In this document: piece by piece, positions 17,774 to 26,283 of the stretch
Numbering within the stretch: the stretch's first letter is position 1
Layout: each line of letters starts with the position of its first letter
Made by a program: the position numbers and the translations under genes
Notes under the pieces: generated by a model
Seen by the model: the letters and a program-made list of their open reading frames with translations, nothing else
Databases searched by the model: none
What the model was told of the DNA's origin: nothing
From: Cellulomonas pakistanensis
GTDB taxonomy: Bacteria > Actinomycetota > Actinomycetes > Actinomycetales > Cellulomonadaceae
NCBI RefSeq assembly: GCF_016862755.1
Contig: NZ_BONO01000017.1
Coordinates: 1-64,000, forward strand
Length of the DNA: 64,000 nt
Direction: 5' to 3'

Positions 17774-17941
17774 GCCGGGGACGCTACGGGGACTGGCGGC
17801 GTGCGGTATGCGGGCGTCGGCACCTACGGAGGGCGCGGTCCCGGCGCGCGGGCGCGGGGTGTGGCGGGACGCACGTCGATCCGGTTTGGGCGGACGGCCG
17901 CTTGGCCTGTACTCTTCTTCACGGCCCTTCCGAGGGCCGAT

Positions 17942-18014
17942 GCGCCCGTAGCTCAATGGATAGAGCATCTGACTACGGATCAGAAGGTTGGGGGTTCGAG
18001 TCCCTCCGGGCGCA
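17942..18014 (+). tRNA. tRNA-Arg (ACG)
   Basis: 73 bases. Acceptor GCGCCCG (17942-17948) pairs with CGGGCGC (18007-18013), and the discriminator is A. The anticodon stem CTGAC/TCAG-type loop reads ACTACGGAT with anticodon ACG. The D-loop AATGGAT and T-loop TTCGAGT are normal. CCA is not encoded. Confidence 0.97.
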
Positions 18015-18023
18015 CAGGACCAG

Positions 18024-18064
18024 GAACGCCCCGCCAGCAGCGATCGCGCTGCGGCGGGGCGTTC
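18024..18064 (+). terminator. Terminator after tRNA-Arg
   Basis: GAACGCCCCGCC pairs with GGCGGGGCGTTC (12 bp), continued after one bulged A by GCAGCG/CGCTGC, with an ATCG loop. It begins 10 bases after the tRNA. Past it, 18065-18291 holds no gene I can support. Confidence 0.88.
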
Positions 18065-18291
18065 TGCGCCGGGGGCTCCGGCGCTCCGGGTCAGTCCGTG
18101 TGGTCCGAGGGCCACGACCCGGTCGACCCGGTCCCGCTGCGGGACGAGGTGAGGTCGGGTCGCGAGGCGGCAGGACCTCCCGTCGGCGACGCGACAGGAG
18201 CACGGCCGCGCGGCCGACGAGGAGTCGCGCGGGGGTACCGAGGATCAGCGGCCGCACCGCATCGGCTCCGACGTGGGTGCGGGTGGCAGGA

Positions 18292-18332
18292 CGAGAGGGC
18301 GTGGCGGCGGTGCTCGCCGCCACGCCCTCTCG
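18292..18332 (-). terminator. Terminator of the large surface-protein gene
   Basis: A perfect 17-bp stem (18292-18308 with 18316-18332) and 7-base loop, 8 bases past the stop codon of the minus-strand gene ending at 18340. Confidence 0.88.
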
Positions 18333-18339
18333 CGCGGCG

Positions 18340-21300
18340 TCAGCCGCGGACGGTGGTGCGGCCGCGGCGGCTGACGATCAGCGCGCCGGCGCCCGCGAGG
18401 AGCATCAGGGCGATGACGGCGACCAGCGGCGCGGCCGAGGAGCCGGTCACCGCGAGGCTGTCCGTCGGCGTGGCGCCCGCCGAGGCGTCCACCTGGACGG
18501 CGGTCCACCCGATGAGCGTGCCGTCGGCCGCGAACACGGCCACCCGGTGCTCACCGACCGGGGCGTCGGCCGGGATCCGCACCGCGATCGAGCCGGCGGC
18601 GTCGGCCTGCACCCAGTCGCCGCCGAGCAGTGTCGGGGTGGAGAACATCCACGCCGCGACCCACTCGTCCGCGTGCTCGGCGCCGAGGCGCACCGTGACG
18701 ACCTCGCCCTGGCGGGGCGACGTGGTCGACAGCGTCAGGCCGCCGGCCGCCACGCCCTCGAGCTCCGCACCGGTGCGCGAGGCAGGGGCCTGCGCCGGCT
18801 TCGGGTCGGACGCGCCCGGCTCAGCCGGGTCCGTCGGGTCGACCGGCGGGTCCGTCGGGTCCACGGGCGGGTCCGTCGGGTCGACCGGCGGGTCCGTCGG
18901 GTCGACGGGCGGGTCGGTCGGGTCGACCGGCGGGTCCGTGGGGTCCACGGGCGGGTCGGTCGGCTCGCCCGGCTGGGCCGGGTCCACCGCGAGCACGACC
19001 GGGGCCGACTCGACGTACGCGCGACCGTCGTCGAACGTCAGCCGCGCGAAGATCGCCGCGCCGTCCAGCTCCTCGGTGGCCTCGAACGCCAGGGTCGAGG
19101 TCAGCGAGTCGTCCAGCAGCGCCGGGGTGTCGCTGCCCGGGCGCTGCAGGTACCACTCCCAGCGCTCGAGGACCGAGCTCGGGGCGACCGCCGCGGTGAG
19201 CTCGACCTGGTCGCCGGCCTCGTACGCCGCCTGCAGCCCCGTGACGGTCGCCTTCTGGACCGGGGCGGCGCCGTGGTCGTCGACGTGGATGGTGACGGTC
19301 TCGCTGGTGGCGAGCTCGTCACCGCCGGCGGTGAGCAGGGTGGCCCGGACCTCCGTGCCGTCCAGGGCCTGCTCGGCCGTCAGGTCGTGGCTCGCGGTCG
19401 TGGCGCCCGGGACGGTCGTCCAGCGCGCCTGGTCGGGGCGCTTCCACTCCCACCGGTAGGTGTCGGTGTCGCTCGCGACGGGGTCCGCCGTGGCGCGCAG
19501 CGCGACGGTGTTGCCCTGGTGGTAGTGCCCGGCCAGCGCGTTCAGCAGGACGAGCTGGTCGCCGGCGGCGGCGTCGGTCACGCGGACCGTGACGCTCGAC
19601 TCGGCCACCTGGAACCCGGTGGTCCCGTCGAGGACCCGCAGCGAGACGGTCGTGCCGTCCATCGCGGTGGTCACCGGCATGCTCAGCGTCGGCCGGGTCT
19701 GGCCGTCGATCGGGGCGAAGTCCCACTCGGAGCCGGTGCCCCACTGGTACGCGAGGTCCTCGCGGGCCGGGAAGAGCTCGGAGGCGAGCTCGAGCGTCTC
19801 GCCGTCGCGGTACACCGACCGGGCGCCGGACAGCAGCAGCTCGCGTGACGTGATGTCCGGGCGGATGGCCGGCGACTGCCCGACGACGGTGCCGTCCTCC
19901 GCGACGATCCGCAGGGCGATCTCGGCGTAGGTGAGGGCGCCGGTGTCGATCTGGAACGGGTTGGTCCCGGTGGGGTTGTTGCTCCACAGCTCGTACCAGT
20001 CGTCCCGGCCGCCGTAGGGCACGGAGCGGGAGACCCACTGGTAGGTCTGCCCCGCGGTGAGGGGCGCGTGGTCGGCGGTGACCTCGATCGGGTCGCCGGC
20101 GTAGGCGGACGCGGGCACTCCGGCGAGGGTGATCGGCTGCCCGGAGCCGACGTTCGCGCCGGTGACGCGCAGGGTGTGCCACGCGGACTGCTGGATGATC
20201 TGCTGCTTGCCGTCGACCGGGCCGCGCAGCACGAGCGCGATCTGGGCGCCGTCGATGCCGGTGGTGGCGTCGCGCACGAAGTCCACGTCCTGGCCCGTGA
20301 GGTACTCGGTGTCGGTCTCCGACTCCCGGACCAGCCACCACAGGTGCTGGTCGGCGCCCGGGGTCACGCCCTGCGGCCGCAGGTGGATGAGGTCGCCCGC
20401 GGCGTACGACTCGCGGAACCCGGCGATGCCGAACTCCTCGCCGCCGGTCTCCTCCGTCACCGTGACCGTGGTCGGCGCCGACGTCGAGCCGGCGAAGTCG
20501 TTCAGCAGGGCCGGGGCGAACCGCGCGGTGATGCTGCGGGCGCCGAGCGGCAGGGTCGTGACGTCGAGCGACGCCGCGCCCGCGACGACCTCGGCGTGCC
20601 CGAGGGACGTGGTGCCGTCGAGGAACTCGACCCACCCGGTCGCGCCCGCGGGGGTCACGGTCGACGACAGCGTCACGGTGTCGCCGGGCACGGCCGTGGC
20701 CGTGCCGGCCGTCAGCGTGGTCGACGTCGCCACGGCCGCCGGCAGCTCGCCGACGACGAACGTGTAGGCGTTGTCGGCCGACAGGGCGGTGCCGCCCGTC
20801 GTGGTCGCCTGCGCGCGCACGTGCAGCGTGTACGTGCCCGCCGCCGTGAACGCCCAGTTGGCGTGCATGTGGGTGCGACCCACGGTGAACGAGGAGATGC
20901 CCTCGTCGCTCGACCACAGCCGCTTGGGCTGGCCGAGGCCGCCGCCGGAGAACAGCTCGAGGTCGCCGGGGCCCTCGAGGTCGGTCAGCGTGAACGTCGT
21001 CTCGTCGCGGACCAGCGCGCCGGCCGGGACCGACTCGGTCGAGAAGCCGGGCCACAGCTGGGTGTACCCGGCGCCACCGGACGGGTTGGTCTCCGGGGCC
21101 ATCCACACGGTCGAGCCGACCGGGCCGATGAACTCGTACCCCGCCGGGACCTGCAGCTGGGCCGCGTCGTCGACGTGGAACAGGACGCTCGTCGGGTCGA
21201 GGCGGGTGCCGTTGCCCTCGGGGACGTCGGCCTTGGTCGCCAGCTCGAACGTGGTGCCGTTCAGGAAGGTGGACACCGCGTCGGTGTGCACCTTCGACAG

Positions 21301-21426
21301 GACTCGCTTCTCCGCGCTCGCCGGCGGGGGACCGTCGGCGGCGAAGGCGGTGAGCGGGAGGAGCGACGTGGCCAGGAGCGTGACCGCTCCGAGCGCCGCG
21401 GTCCCGGCTCGCGTGCGCGTGCGCAT
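18340..21426 (-). CDS. LAVTG-anchored surface protein with one HxH 'anchored repeat' domain and Ig-like modules
   Basis: 1028 residues. Signal peptide (~1-30), then a TIGR03769-type actinobacterial surface domain (~40-255) with VHTDAVSTFLNG at its start and the signature RTHMHANWAF (His186, His188). Next come a Big_3_5-like Ig module (~260-355) and about five Ig-like modules marked 'YxxGDxxxL'. A (PTDPPVD)n linker and a beta domain precede the C-terminal LAVTG, hydrophobic helix and RRGR, a class E sortase-type signal. It corresponds to the 'ABC transporter-associated repeat protein' group. It is divergent from the metal ABC transporter and shares its Zur-like promoter. Capture of zinc or a zinc-bearing ligand at the wall is inferred. 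Confidence 0.85.
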   Translation of the reverse strand: MRTRTRAGTAALGAVTLLATSLLPLTAFAADGPPPASAEKRVLSKVHTDAVSTFLNGTTFELATKADVPEGNGTRLDPTSVLFHVDDAAQLQVPAGYEFIGPVGSTVWMAPETNPSGGAGYTQLWPGFSTESVPAGALVRDETTFTLTDLEGPGDLELFSGGGLGQPKRLWSSDEGISSFTVGRTHMHANWAFTAAGTYTLHVRAQATTTGGTALSADNAYTFVVGELPAAVATSTTLTAGTATAVPGDTVTLSSTVTPAGATGWVEFLDGTTSLGHAEVVAGAASLDVTTLPLGARSITARFAPALLNDFAGSTSAPTTVTVTEETGGEEFGIAGFRESYAAGDLIHLRPQGVTPGADQHLWWLVRESETDTEYLTGQDVDFVRDATTGIDGAQIALVLRGPVDGKQQIIQQSAWHTLRVTGANVGSGQPITLAGVPASAYAGDPIEVTADHAPLTAGQTYQWVSRSVPYGGRDDWYELWSNNPTGTNPFQIDTGALTYAEIALRIVAEDGTVVGQSPAIRPDITSRELLLSGARSVYRDGETLELASELFPAREDLAYQWGTGSEWDFAPIDGQTRPTLSMPVTTAMDGTTVSLRVLDGTTGFQVAESSVTVRVTDAAAGDQLVLLNALAGHYHQGNTVALRATADPVASDTDTYRWEWKRPDQARWTTVPGATTASHDLTAEQALDGTEVRATLLTAGGDELATSETVTIHVDDHGAAPVQKATVTGLQAAYEAGDQVELTAAVAPSSVLERWEWYLQRPGSDTPALLDDSLTSTLAFEATEELDGAAIFARLTFDDGRAYVESAPVVLAVDPAQPGEPTDPPVDPTDPPVDPTDPPVDPTDPPVDPTDPPVDPTDPPVDPTDPAEPGASDPKPAQAPASRTGAELEGVAAGGLTLSTTSPRQGEVVTVRLGAEHADEWVAAWMFSTPTLLGGDWVQADAAGSIAVRIPADAPVGEHRVAVFAADGTLIGWTAVQVDASAGATPTDSLAVTGSSAAPLVAVIALMLLAGAGALIVSRRGRTTVRG
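18827..18963. repeat. 21-bp coding tandem repeat (PTDPPVD linker)
   Basis: About 6.5 copies of a 21-base unit that encode PTDPPVD on the minus strand. Third positions differ between copies (TCGACC, TCCACG, TCGACG), so the array is kept by protein-level selection as well as DNA slippage. It is a Pro-rich spacer that would lift the ligand domains off the wall; copy number is likely to vary between strains. Confidence 0.9.
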
Positions 21427-21448
21427 GCATGGACCTCTCTGGTCAGCA

Positions 21449-21465
21449 GTGATAATGACTATCAC
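21449..21465. promoter_or_regulatory. Zur-like operator in a divergent promoter
   Basis: GTGATA-ATGAC-TATCAC is an inverted repeat with perfect 6-bp arms. The 15-base core TGATAATGACTATCA agrees with the actinobacterial Zur consensus TGAnAATnATTnTCA at most positions. It overlaps the likely -10 regions on both strands (CACTAT plus, TCATTATCAC minus), between the surface protein (start 21426) and the SBP gene (start 21539). Binding by the Zur encoded at 29294 would repress both sides when zinc is present. Confidence 0.75.
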
Positions 21466-21538
21466 TATGGCACAGTGGACGCTCCGGGTGGCAAGGCCCG
21501 GGCGCCGCTGGGAGCGCGCGTGTGCGATGAGGAGAGGC

Positions 21539-23104
21539 ATGTCGAGACGAGGCAGGGTGCTGTCCGCCGGGGTGGCGGTGACGGTCCTGGCCGGGTGCGC
21601 GGGCCCGGTGGCCGGCGTCGAGGGCGACCAGCGGCTGCAGGTCGTGACCACCACGCCGGTGCTCGCGGATCTCGCCCGGCACGTCGCCGGGGACCGGGCG
21701 CGGGTGACGTCGATCGTCCCGGACCGCGGCGACCCGCACTCCTACGAGCCGTCCCTGCGCGACGTGCGCGACGTGGTCTACGCCGACGTGGCGTTCAGCA
21801 ACTACATGCTGCTCGAGGAGCACGCGATCATCCGCACCCTCGACGCCAACCTGCGGCCCGGGGTGCCGAACGTCTCGCTGGCGGAGTCCGCGGTGAAGTA
21901 CGCCGCCGAGATCATCCCGCTGGTCGAGAACGTCAACCTCGACACCGTGTGGCTCGGGCTGCGGGTCCAGGGCTCCGGCGCGCAGCACGGCGCCACCCGC
22001 GCCTCGCAGGTCCAGGTCACAGCGACCGGGATGGACGGGCCGGGGCAGCTCACCGGGTACCTCACCGAGTCGTTCGGGTCCCTGCGGGTGTATTTCGACT
22101 CCGGCGACGGGCTCGGCCGGGCCGACAGCGTCTCGCTGCCGACCGAGGCGCACACCCACATGAGCTGGACGTTCTCGGAGCCGGGCGTCTACCGGCTCGA
22201 CCTCGCTGCGCAGCTCGCCGTCACCGACGACGCGGAGCCCGTCGACGCGGGCGGCGGGACGTTCACCTTCGCCGTCGGGGTCGACCCGCACGAGGTCGCC
22301 GACGCCGCGGGCGCGGCGATCCTGGACCAGGGGCACGCCGACCTCGCCGTCGACCTGGACACCGGCGGCCTCGTCGTCGTCGCCGACGAGACCGCCGCCG
22401 GGCACGACCACGGCGCGGACGCCGCGCCGGTGCAGCACACCTACGACCCCGACGAGGTCGTGATCTCCGTGCCGAACAAGGCGCTCGCGCCCGTCCCCGC
22501 CGGGCAGGGCTTCGGGTTCCTGGGCCGCGCCGACGAGCAGATCTACCAGCTGCCGCAGGCGGTGCTCGGCAAGCACGTCCACGGCGAGATCGACCCGCAC
22601 CTGTGGCTCGACGTGCGCAACGCGCAGGCCTACGTGGAGATCATGCGGGACACCCTCGTCGCGGCCGACCCGGCCGGGGCCGGGGCCTACCGCGCGAACG
22701 CGGACGCCTACCTCGACGAGCTCACCGCGACCGACGCCTACGTCACCGAGCGCATCGCGAGCATCCCGCAGTCGCGCCGCTACCTGGTGACGACGCACGA
22801 CGCGTTCGCGTACCTCGGCCTGGCGTACGACGTGACGATCGCCGGGTTCGTCACGCCCAACCCCGCGGTCGAGCCCAGCCTCGCCGACCGGCGCAAGCTC
22901 GCCGAGACGATCGACAACCTGCACGTACCCGCGGTGTTCCTCGAGCCGGCGCTCGCGCAGCGCTCGTCCGTCCTCCGCGAGGTCGCGGACGACGCCGGCG
23001 TGCGGGTCTGCTCGATCTACTCCGACTCCTTCGGCCCGGACGCCGGGTCGTACGTCGAGCTGATGCGGTTCAACGCCGACTCGCTCGCCCGCTGCCTCAC
23101 CTGA
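21539..23104 (+). CDS. Metal ABC transporter substrate-binding lipoprotein with inserted surface domain
   Basis: 521 residues, against ~300 for ordinary ZnuA/TroA proteins. Lipobox LAGC (Cys20). The cluster 9 metal site is complete: His67 (GDPHSYEP), His354 (DPHLWLD), His420 (THDAFAY), Asp496 (YSDSF). Between the first and second ligands lies a ~200-residue insertion containing a TIGR03769-type domain (VWLGLRVQ...EAHTHMSWTF with His205, His207) and a His-rich loop (AAGHDHGADAAPVQH). This matches the 'anchored repeat ABC transporter, substrate-binding' type. ATG 21539 follows AGGAGAGG. First gene of the operon 21539-25854. Zinc (or manganese) delivery to the permease. Confidence 0.92.
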   Translation: MSRRGRVLSAGVAVTVLAGCAGPVAGVEGDQRLQVVTTTPVLADLARHVAGDRARVTSIVPDRGDPHSYEPSLRDVRDVVYADVAFSNYMLLEEHAIIRTLDANLRPGVPNVSLAESAVKYAAEIIPLVENVNLDTVWLGLRVQGSGAQHGATRASQVQVTATGMDGPGQLTGYLTESFGSLRVYFDSGDGLGRADSVSLPTEAHTHMSWTFSEPGVYRLDLAAQLAVTDDAEPVDAGGGTFTFAVGVDPHEVADAAGAAILDQGHADLAVDLDTGGLVVVADETAAGHDHGADAAPVQHTYDPDEVVISVPNKALAPVPAGQGFGFLGRADEQIYQLPQAVLGKHVHGEIDPHLWLDVRNAQAYVEIMRDTLVAADPAGAGAYRANADAYLDELTATDAYVTERIASIPQSRRYLVTTHDAFAYLGLAYDVTIAGFVTPNPAVEPSLADRRKLAETIDNLHVPAVFLEPALAQRSSVLREVADDAGVRVCSIYSDSFGPDAGSYVELMRFNADSLARCLT

Positions 23105-23141
23105 CCCACCCCCCTTGTCACGAGACCGAGGACACCCACCG

Positions 23142-24170
23142 ATGACCACCACCCTCCGCCGGGCCGGCGCGCCCGCCCGGCTCACGCTCGCCCTGGCCGC
23201 CTCGCTCGCGGTGCTCGGCGGTGCGTCCACCGCCGCGCACGCGGCCGGCGACAGCGACCCCGCGCTCGAGCAGCAGGTCGAGGGCGGCGAGGGCACCGCG
23301 GCCGACCAGGCGGTCGTCGACACCGGGCACGTCGACGTCGGTCCCCGGTTCGTCGACGGCGGCTGGCGCCTGCAGGCGCGTGACGACCGTGCCGTGCCGG
23401 CGGTGTGGCGGGACGCGGACGACACCGTCCTGCGGGTGCTCGACACCGCGGTCCTGCCCGTCCCCGACGGGCCGGACTACGCGTTCCTCGGCTCCGAGCC
23501 CGGCACGCCCGTGCACGTCGTGCCGCAGACCCAGGCCCCCGACGTCGTGTGGCTCGGGTGGAACACCCAGGACCCCGAGGTCGTCGCCCAGGTCGACCGC
23601 GGCGCCACCCTGACGCTGCACGGCGTGCAGGGTCCCGGCGACGTCTACGTGTTCCTGCAGGAGGGGGTCGCCGGCGCGCCGAACGTGCTGTGGGACTCGA
23701 ACCAGGCGTTCCCGCAGGACCTGTGGATGGACGTCAACACGCACGTGCACGCCAACTGGGTGTTCACGGAGCCCGGCACGTACCTGCTCGACGTCGACGT
23801 GCACGCCGACCTCACCGGCGGCGAGCAGGTCGTCGACCGCACCGTCCTGCGGTTCGCGGTCGGCGACGCCACCGACACCCAGGAGGCGATGACCGCCGTC
23901 CTCGCGGCGGACACCTCGGCGCAGGCGCAGGAGACCCCGTCCGGCGCCGGGGACGCCGAGGCACCCGCCGAGGCCGCGCCCGCACCGGGCGGCTCCGCCG
24001 GGCTGCCCACTCCGGTGGTCGGCGCCCTCGTGGGCGTCGGCGTCGCCCTGGTCCTGGTCGTCGCCGGCGGCAGCGTCCTGGCCGCCCGCAGGCGCCGCGC
24101 CCTGGTCGACGCGGAGTACTCCGACCGGACGGCGCCCCGGCGCGTCGAGCCCACCCGGGGCGAGCGGTGA
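23142..24170 (+). CDS. Membrane-anchored 'anchored repeat' surface-domain protein
   Basis: 342 residues. Signal peptide (~1-33), then one TIGR03769-type domain (~60-250) with TGHVDVGPRFVDGGWRL, VVWLGWNTQDP and NTHVHANWVFTEPGTY (His201, His203). An acidic Pro/Ala linker and one C-terminal helix (VVGALVGVGVALVLVVAGGSVLAA) with RRRR follow; there is no sortase motif, so it stays in the membrane. It sits between the SBP and the ATPase genes, and its stop overlaps the ATPase start by 4 bases (GTGA). Likely passes captured metal from wall proteins to the SBP (inference). Confidence 0.88.
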   Translation: MTTTLRRAGAPARLTLALAASLAVLGGASTAAHAAGDSDPALEQQVEGGEGTAADQAVVDTGHVDVGPRFVDGGWRLQARDDRAVPAVWRDADDTVLRVLDTAVLPVPDGPDYAFLGSEPGTPVHVVPQTQAPDVVWLGWNTQDPEVVAQVDRGATLTLHGVQGPGDVYVFLQEGVAGAPNVLWDSNQAFPQDLWMDVNTHVHANWVFTEPGTYLLDVDVHADLTGGEQVVDRTVLRFAVGDATDTQEAMTAVLAADTSAQAQETPSGAGDAEAPAEAAPAPGGSAGLPTPVVGALVGVGVALVLVVAGGSVLAARRRRALVDAEYSDRTAPRRVEPTRGER

Positions 24171-24970
24171 CCGCCGCCGCGGAGCGCGTCGCCGTCGCGG
24201 CGGCGGCCGGCACGCAGGCCACGGCGCTGGACGTGCGGGACCTGCACGTCGTCCTCGGCGGCCGGCTCGTGCTCCAGGGCGCCGACCTGCAGGTGCACGG
24301 CGGCGACTTCCTCGGCCTCATCGGCCCGAACGGGGCCGGCAAGACCACCCTGCTGCGCTCGGTGCTGGGGCTGGTCCCCGTCGCGTCGGGCACGGTCCAG
24401 GTCGCCGGGCGCAGCAGCCGCGCGGCGCGCGCAGGGGTCGGTTACGTCCCCCAGCGCCACGAGTTCGCGTGGGACTTCCCGATCAGCGTCGAGGACGCCG
24501 TGCTCAGCGGCCGCACCCGCCGCATCGGCCTGCTGCGCCGCGCCCGGGTCGACGACTACCGCGCCGTCCGCGACGCGGTCGACCGGGTGGGGCTGACCGA
24601 CCTCCGACGCCGGCCCGTCGGCCAGCTGTCCGGCGGGCAGCGTCAGCGCGTCCTGGTCGCCCGCGCGCTCGCGCTGCGGCCCCGGGTGCTGCTGCTGGAC
24701 GAGCCGTTCACCGGGCTGGACATGCCGACCCAGGAGCTGCTCACCGGGCTGTTCACCGAGCTCGCCGCCGAGGGCGTCGCGGTCGTCATGACCACGCACG
24801 ACCTCGCCGGCGCCCTGTACTCCTGCACCCGCATCGCCCTGCTCAACCGCACCGTGCTGGCCACCGGGACCCCCGCCGAGGTGCGCGACCCCGATCTGTG
24901 GGCGCGTGCCTTTCAGATCTCCCCGCACTCCCCGCTGCTGCGCGCGATCGGCCTGGAGGTGCCCGCGTGA
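24167..24970 (+). CDS. Metal ABC transporter ATP-binding protein (anchored-repeat type)
   Basis: 267 residues. Walker A GPNGAGKTT, Q-loop VPQRHEF, signature LSGGQRQR, Walker B VLLLDEPFTGLD, switch His in TTHD. Closest to ZnuC/MntB-type ATPases of metal uptake (TIGR03771-like). The GTG at 24167 overlaps the preceding stop, and its own stop overlaps the permease start (GTGA), so stoichiometry is coupled. Energises import by the permease at 24967. Confidence 0.93.
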   Translation: MTAAAERVAVAAAAGTQATALDVRDLHVVLGGRLVLQGADLQVHGGDFLGLIGPNGAGKTTLLRSVLGLVPVASGTVQVAGRSSRAARAGVGYVPQRHEFAWDFPISVEDAVLSGRTRRIGLLRRARVDDYRAVRDAVDRVGLTDLRRRPVGQLSGGQRQRVLVARALALRPRVLLLDEPFTGLDMPTQELLTGLFTELAAEGVAVVMTTHDLAGALYSCTRIALLNRTVLATGTPAEVRDPDLWARAFQISPHSPLLRAIGLEVPA

Positions 24971-25854
24971 TCTCCCCGATCGACTTCCTCGCCGACCTCA
25001 CCAACCCCGACCTGGCGTTCCTGCCCAAGGCCCTGCTGGTCGCGCTGATGTCCAGCGTCATCTGCGGCGTCATCGGCAGCCACGTCGTCCTGCGCGGCAT
25101 GGCGTTCATCGGCGAGGCCGTCGCCCACGCCGTGTTCCCCGGCCTCGCCGTCGCGTTCCTGCTCCAGGGCTCGCTCGTCCTCGGCGGCGCGGTCGCCGGC
25201 ATCACCACGGCCGTCCTGGTCGCCGTGTTCTCCCAGAACCGGCGCCTGAAGGAGGACTCGATCATCGGGATCTTCTTCGTCGCCGCGTTCGCGCTCGGCA
25301 TCGTCATCATCAGCCGCGCCCCCGGCTACGCCGGCTCCCTGCAGGACTTCCTGTTCGGGTCCATCACCGGCATCCCGGACCGCGACGTCGTCACGGTCGC
25401 CGTCGCCGGCGCCCTGCTCATCCTCGGCGTGCTGCTGCTGCACAAGGAGCTCGTGACCGTCAGCCTCGACCGCGAGATGGCGCGGGCCTCCGGCCTGCCG
25501 GTGTTCGCCCTCGACCTGGTGCTCTACGTGATGGTGACGATCGCGATCGTCATCTCCGTGCAGACCATCGGCAACATCCTGGTCCTGGCGCTCCTGATCA
25601 CCCCGGCGGCCACCGCGCGCATGCTCACCGACCGGCTGGGCGTGATGATGACGCTCGCGCCCTGCTTCGGCGGGCTGGCCGCGGTCGTGGGCGTGTACCT
25701 GTCCTGGAGCCTGGACCTGCCGACCGGCGGCACGATCGTGCTCGTCGCGACCGCGGGGTTCCTGCTGGCGTGGTTCCTCGCCCCCCGGCACGGCCTGGCG
25801 CGGGCGCTGCGCAACCGCACCCGTCGTGCCCGACCCGTCCCGGTCACCGCGTGA
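24967..25854 (+). CDS. Metal ABC transporter permease (anchored-repeat type)
   Basis: 295 residues with about eight transmembrane helices; ABC-3 family (ZnuB/TroC). SSVICGVIGSHVVLRGMAFIGEAVAHAVFPGLA is the conserved N-terminal region, and DFLFGSITGI and ALLITPAATARML are family motifs. Last gene of the operon, converging on the His-rich protein gene. Presumed zinc channel of the system. Confidence 0.93.
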   Translation: MISPIDFLADLTNPDLAFLPKALLVALMSSVICGVIGSHVVLRGMAFIGEAVAHAVFPGLAVAFLLQGSLVLGGAVAGITTAVLVAVFSQNRRLKEDSIIGIFFVAAFALGIVIISRAPGYAGSLQDFLFGSITGIPDRDVVTVAVAGALLILGVLLLHKELVTVSLDREMARASGLPVFALDLVLYVMVTIAIVISVQTIGNILVLALLITPAATARMLTDRLGVMMTLAPCFGGLAAVVGVYLSWSLDLPTGGTIVLVATAGFLLAWFLAPRHGLARALRNRTRRARPVPVTA

Positions 25855-25929
25855 GCACCACCGGCGGGGGGTGGCTGTCGGGCGCGACCCCGGCCTGAGC
25901 GGGCGGGCCCCGGACCGGGGGCGGGAGCA

Positions 25930-25973
25930 CGACGGCGGGGCCGCGACGTTCCTGGGTCGCCGCCCCGCCGTCG
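25930..25973. terminator. Bidirectional terminator
   Basis: CGACGGCGGGGC (25930-25941) pairs perfectly with GCCCCGCCGTCG (25962-25973) around a 20-base loop. It lies between the converging permease and His-rich genes and can serve both. Confidence 0.75.
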
Positions 25974-25980
25974 GGTGTCG

Positions 25981-26283
25981 TCAGTGCTCGTCGTAGTGAC
26001 CCGCGTGCTCGGCGTGGTGGTGCGAGCCGTGGACGTAGTCGACGTGGTCGCCGTGCTGCACGGCCTCGTGGCCGCAGTCGGCGCCGTGCTGGTGGTCGTG
26101 CGCGCCGTCGGTCGCGTGCACCGCACCGTGGTGCTCGTCCACGTGGCCCTCGTGCGCGTGGTGCAGGTGGCCGTCGTGCAGGTAGTCGACGTGCCCCTCG
26201 TGCTCCACCGCCGCGTGGCCGCAGTCCGCGGCGTGCGCGTGCTCGTGGGAGTCGTGGACCTCGTGCTCGGTGGTCGCGGTCAT
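25981..26283 (-). CDS. Histidine-rich (30%) metal-binding protein with internal duplication
   Basis: 100 residues, 30 of them His. Residues 15-51 and 64-100 are two copies of one ~37-residue module, each with ADCGH, GHVDY or DHVDY, a His cluster (HLHHAH, HHHAEH) and a closing DEH. Two cysteines (21, 70). No signal peptide or membrane segment, so it is cytoplasmic. Very probably binds several zinc or related ions and acts as store or buffer. The start overlaps the stop of the ArsR gene (ATGA), so it is controlled with it. Confidence 0.85.
   Translation of the reverse strand: MTATTEHEVHDSHEHAHAADCGHAAVEHEGHVDYLHDGHLHHAHEGHVDEHHGAVHATDGAHDHQHGADCGHEAVQHGDHVDYVHGSHHHAEHAGHYDEH

Noticed and set aside
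18827-18963. Regular repeat array that could suggest CRISPR
   Set aside because: The 21-base units are directly adjacent with no unique spacers and encode a Pro/Asp linker; no cas genes are nearby.
21426-21539. Fur (iron) box interpretation of the divergent operator
   Set aside because: The palindrome resembles both Fur and Zur sites, but the neighbouring ABC ligand set, Zur gene and alternative ribosomal proteins all point to zinc; iron control cannot be excluded without binding data.
20068-23145. 1025-residue plus-strand frame over the surface protein and SBP genes
   Set aside because: Out of frame with the SBP, antisense to the surface protein, and without any motif.
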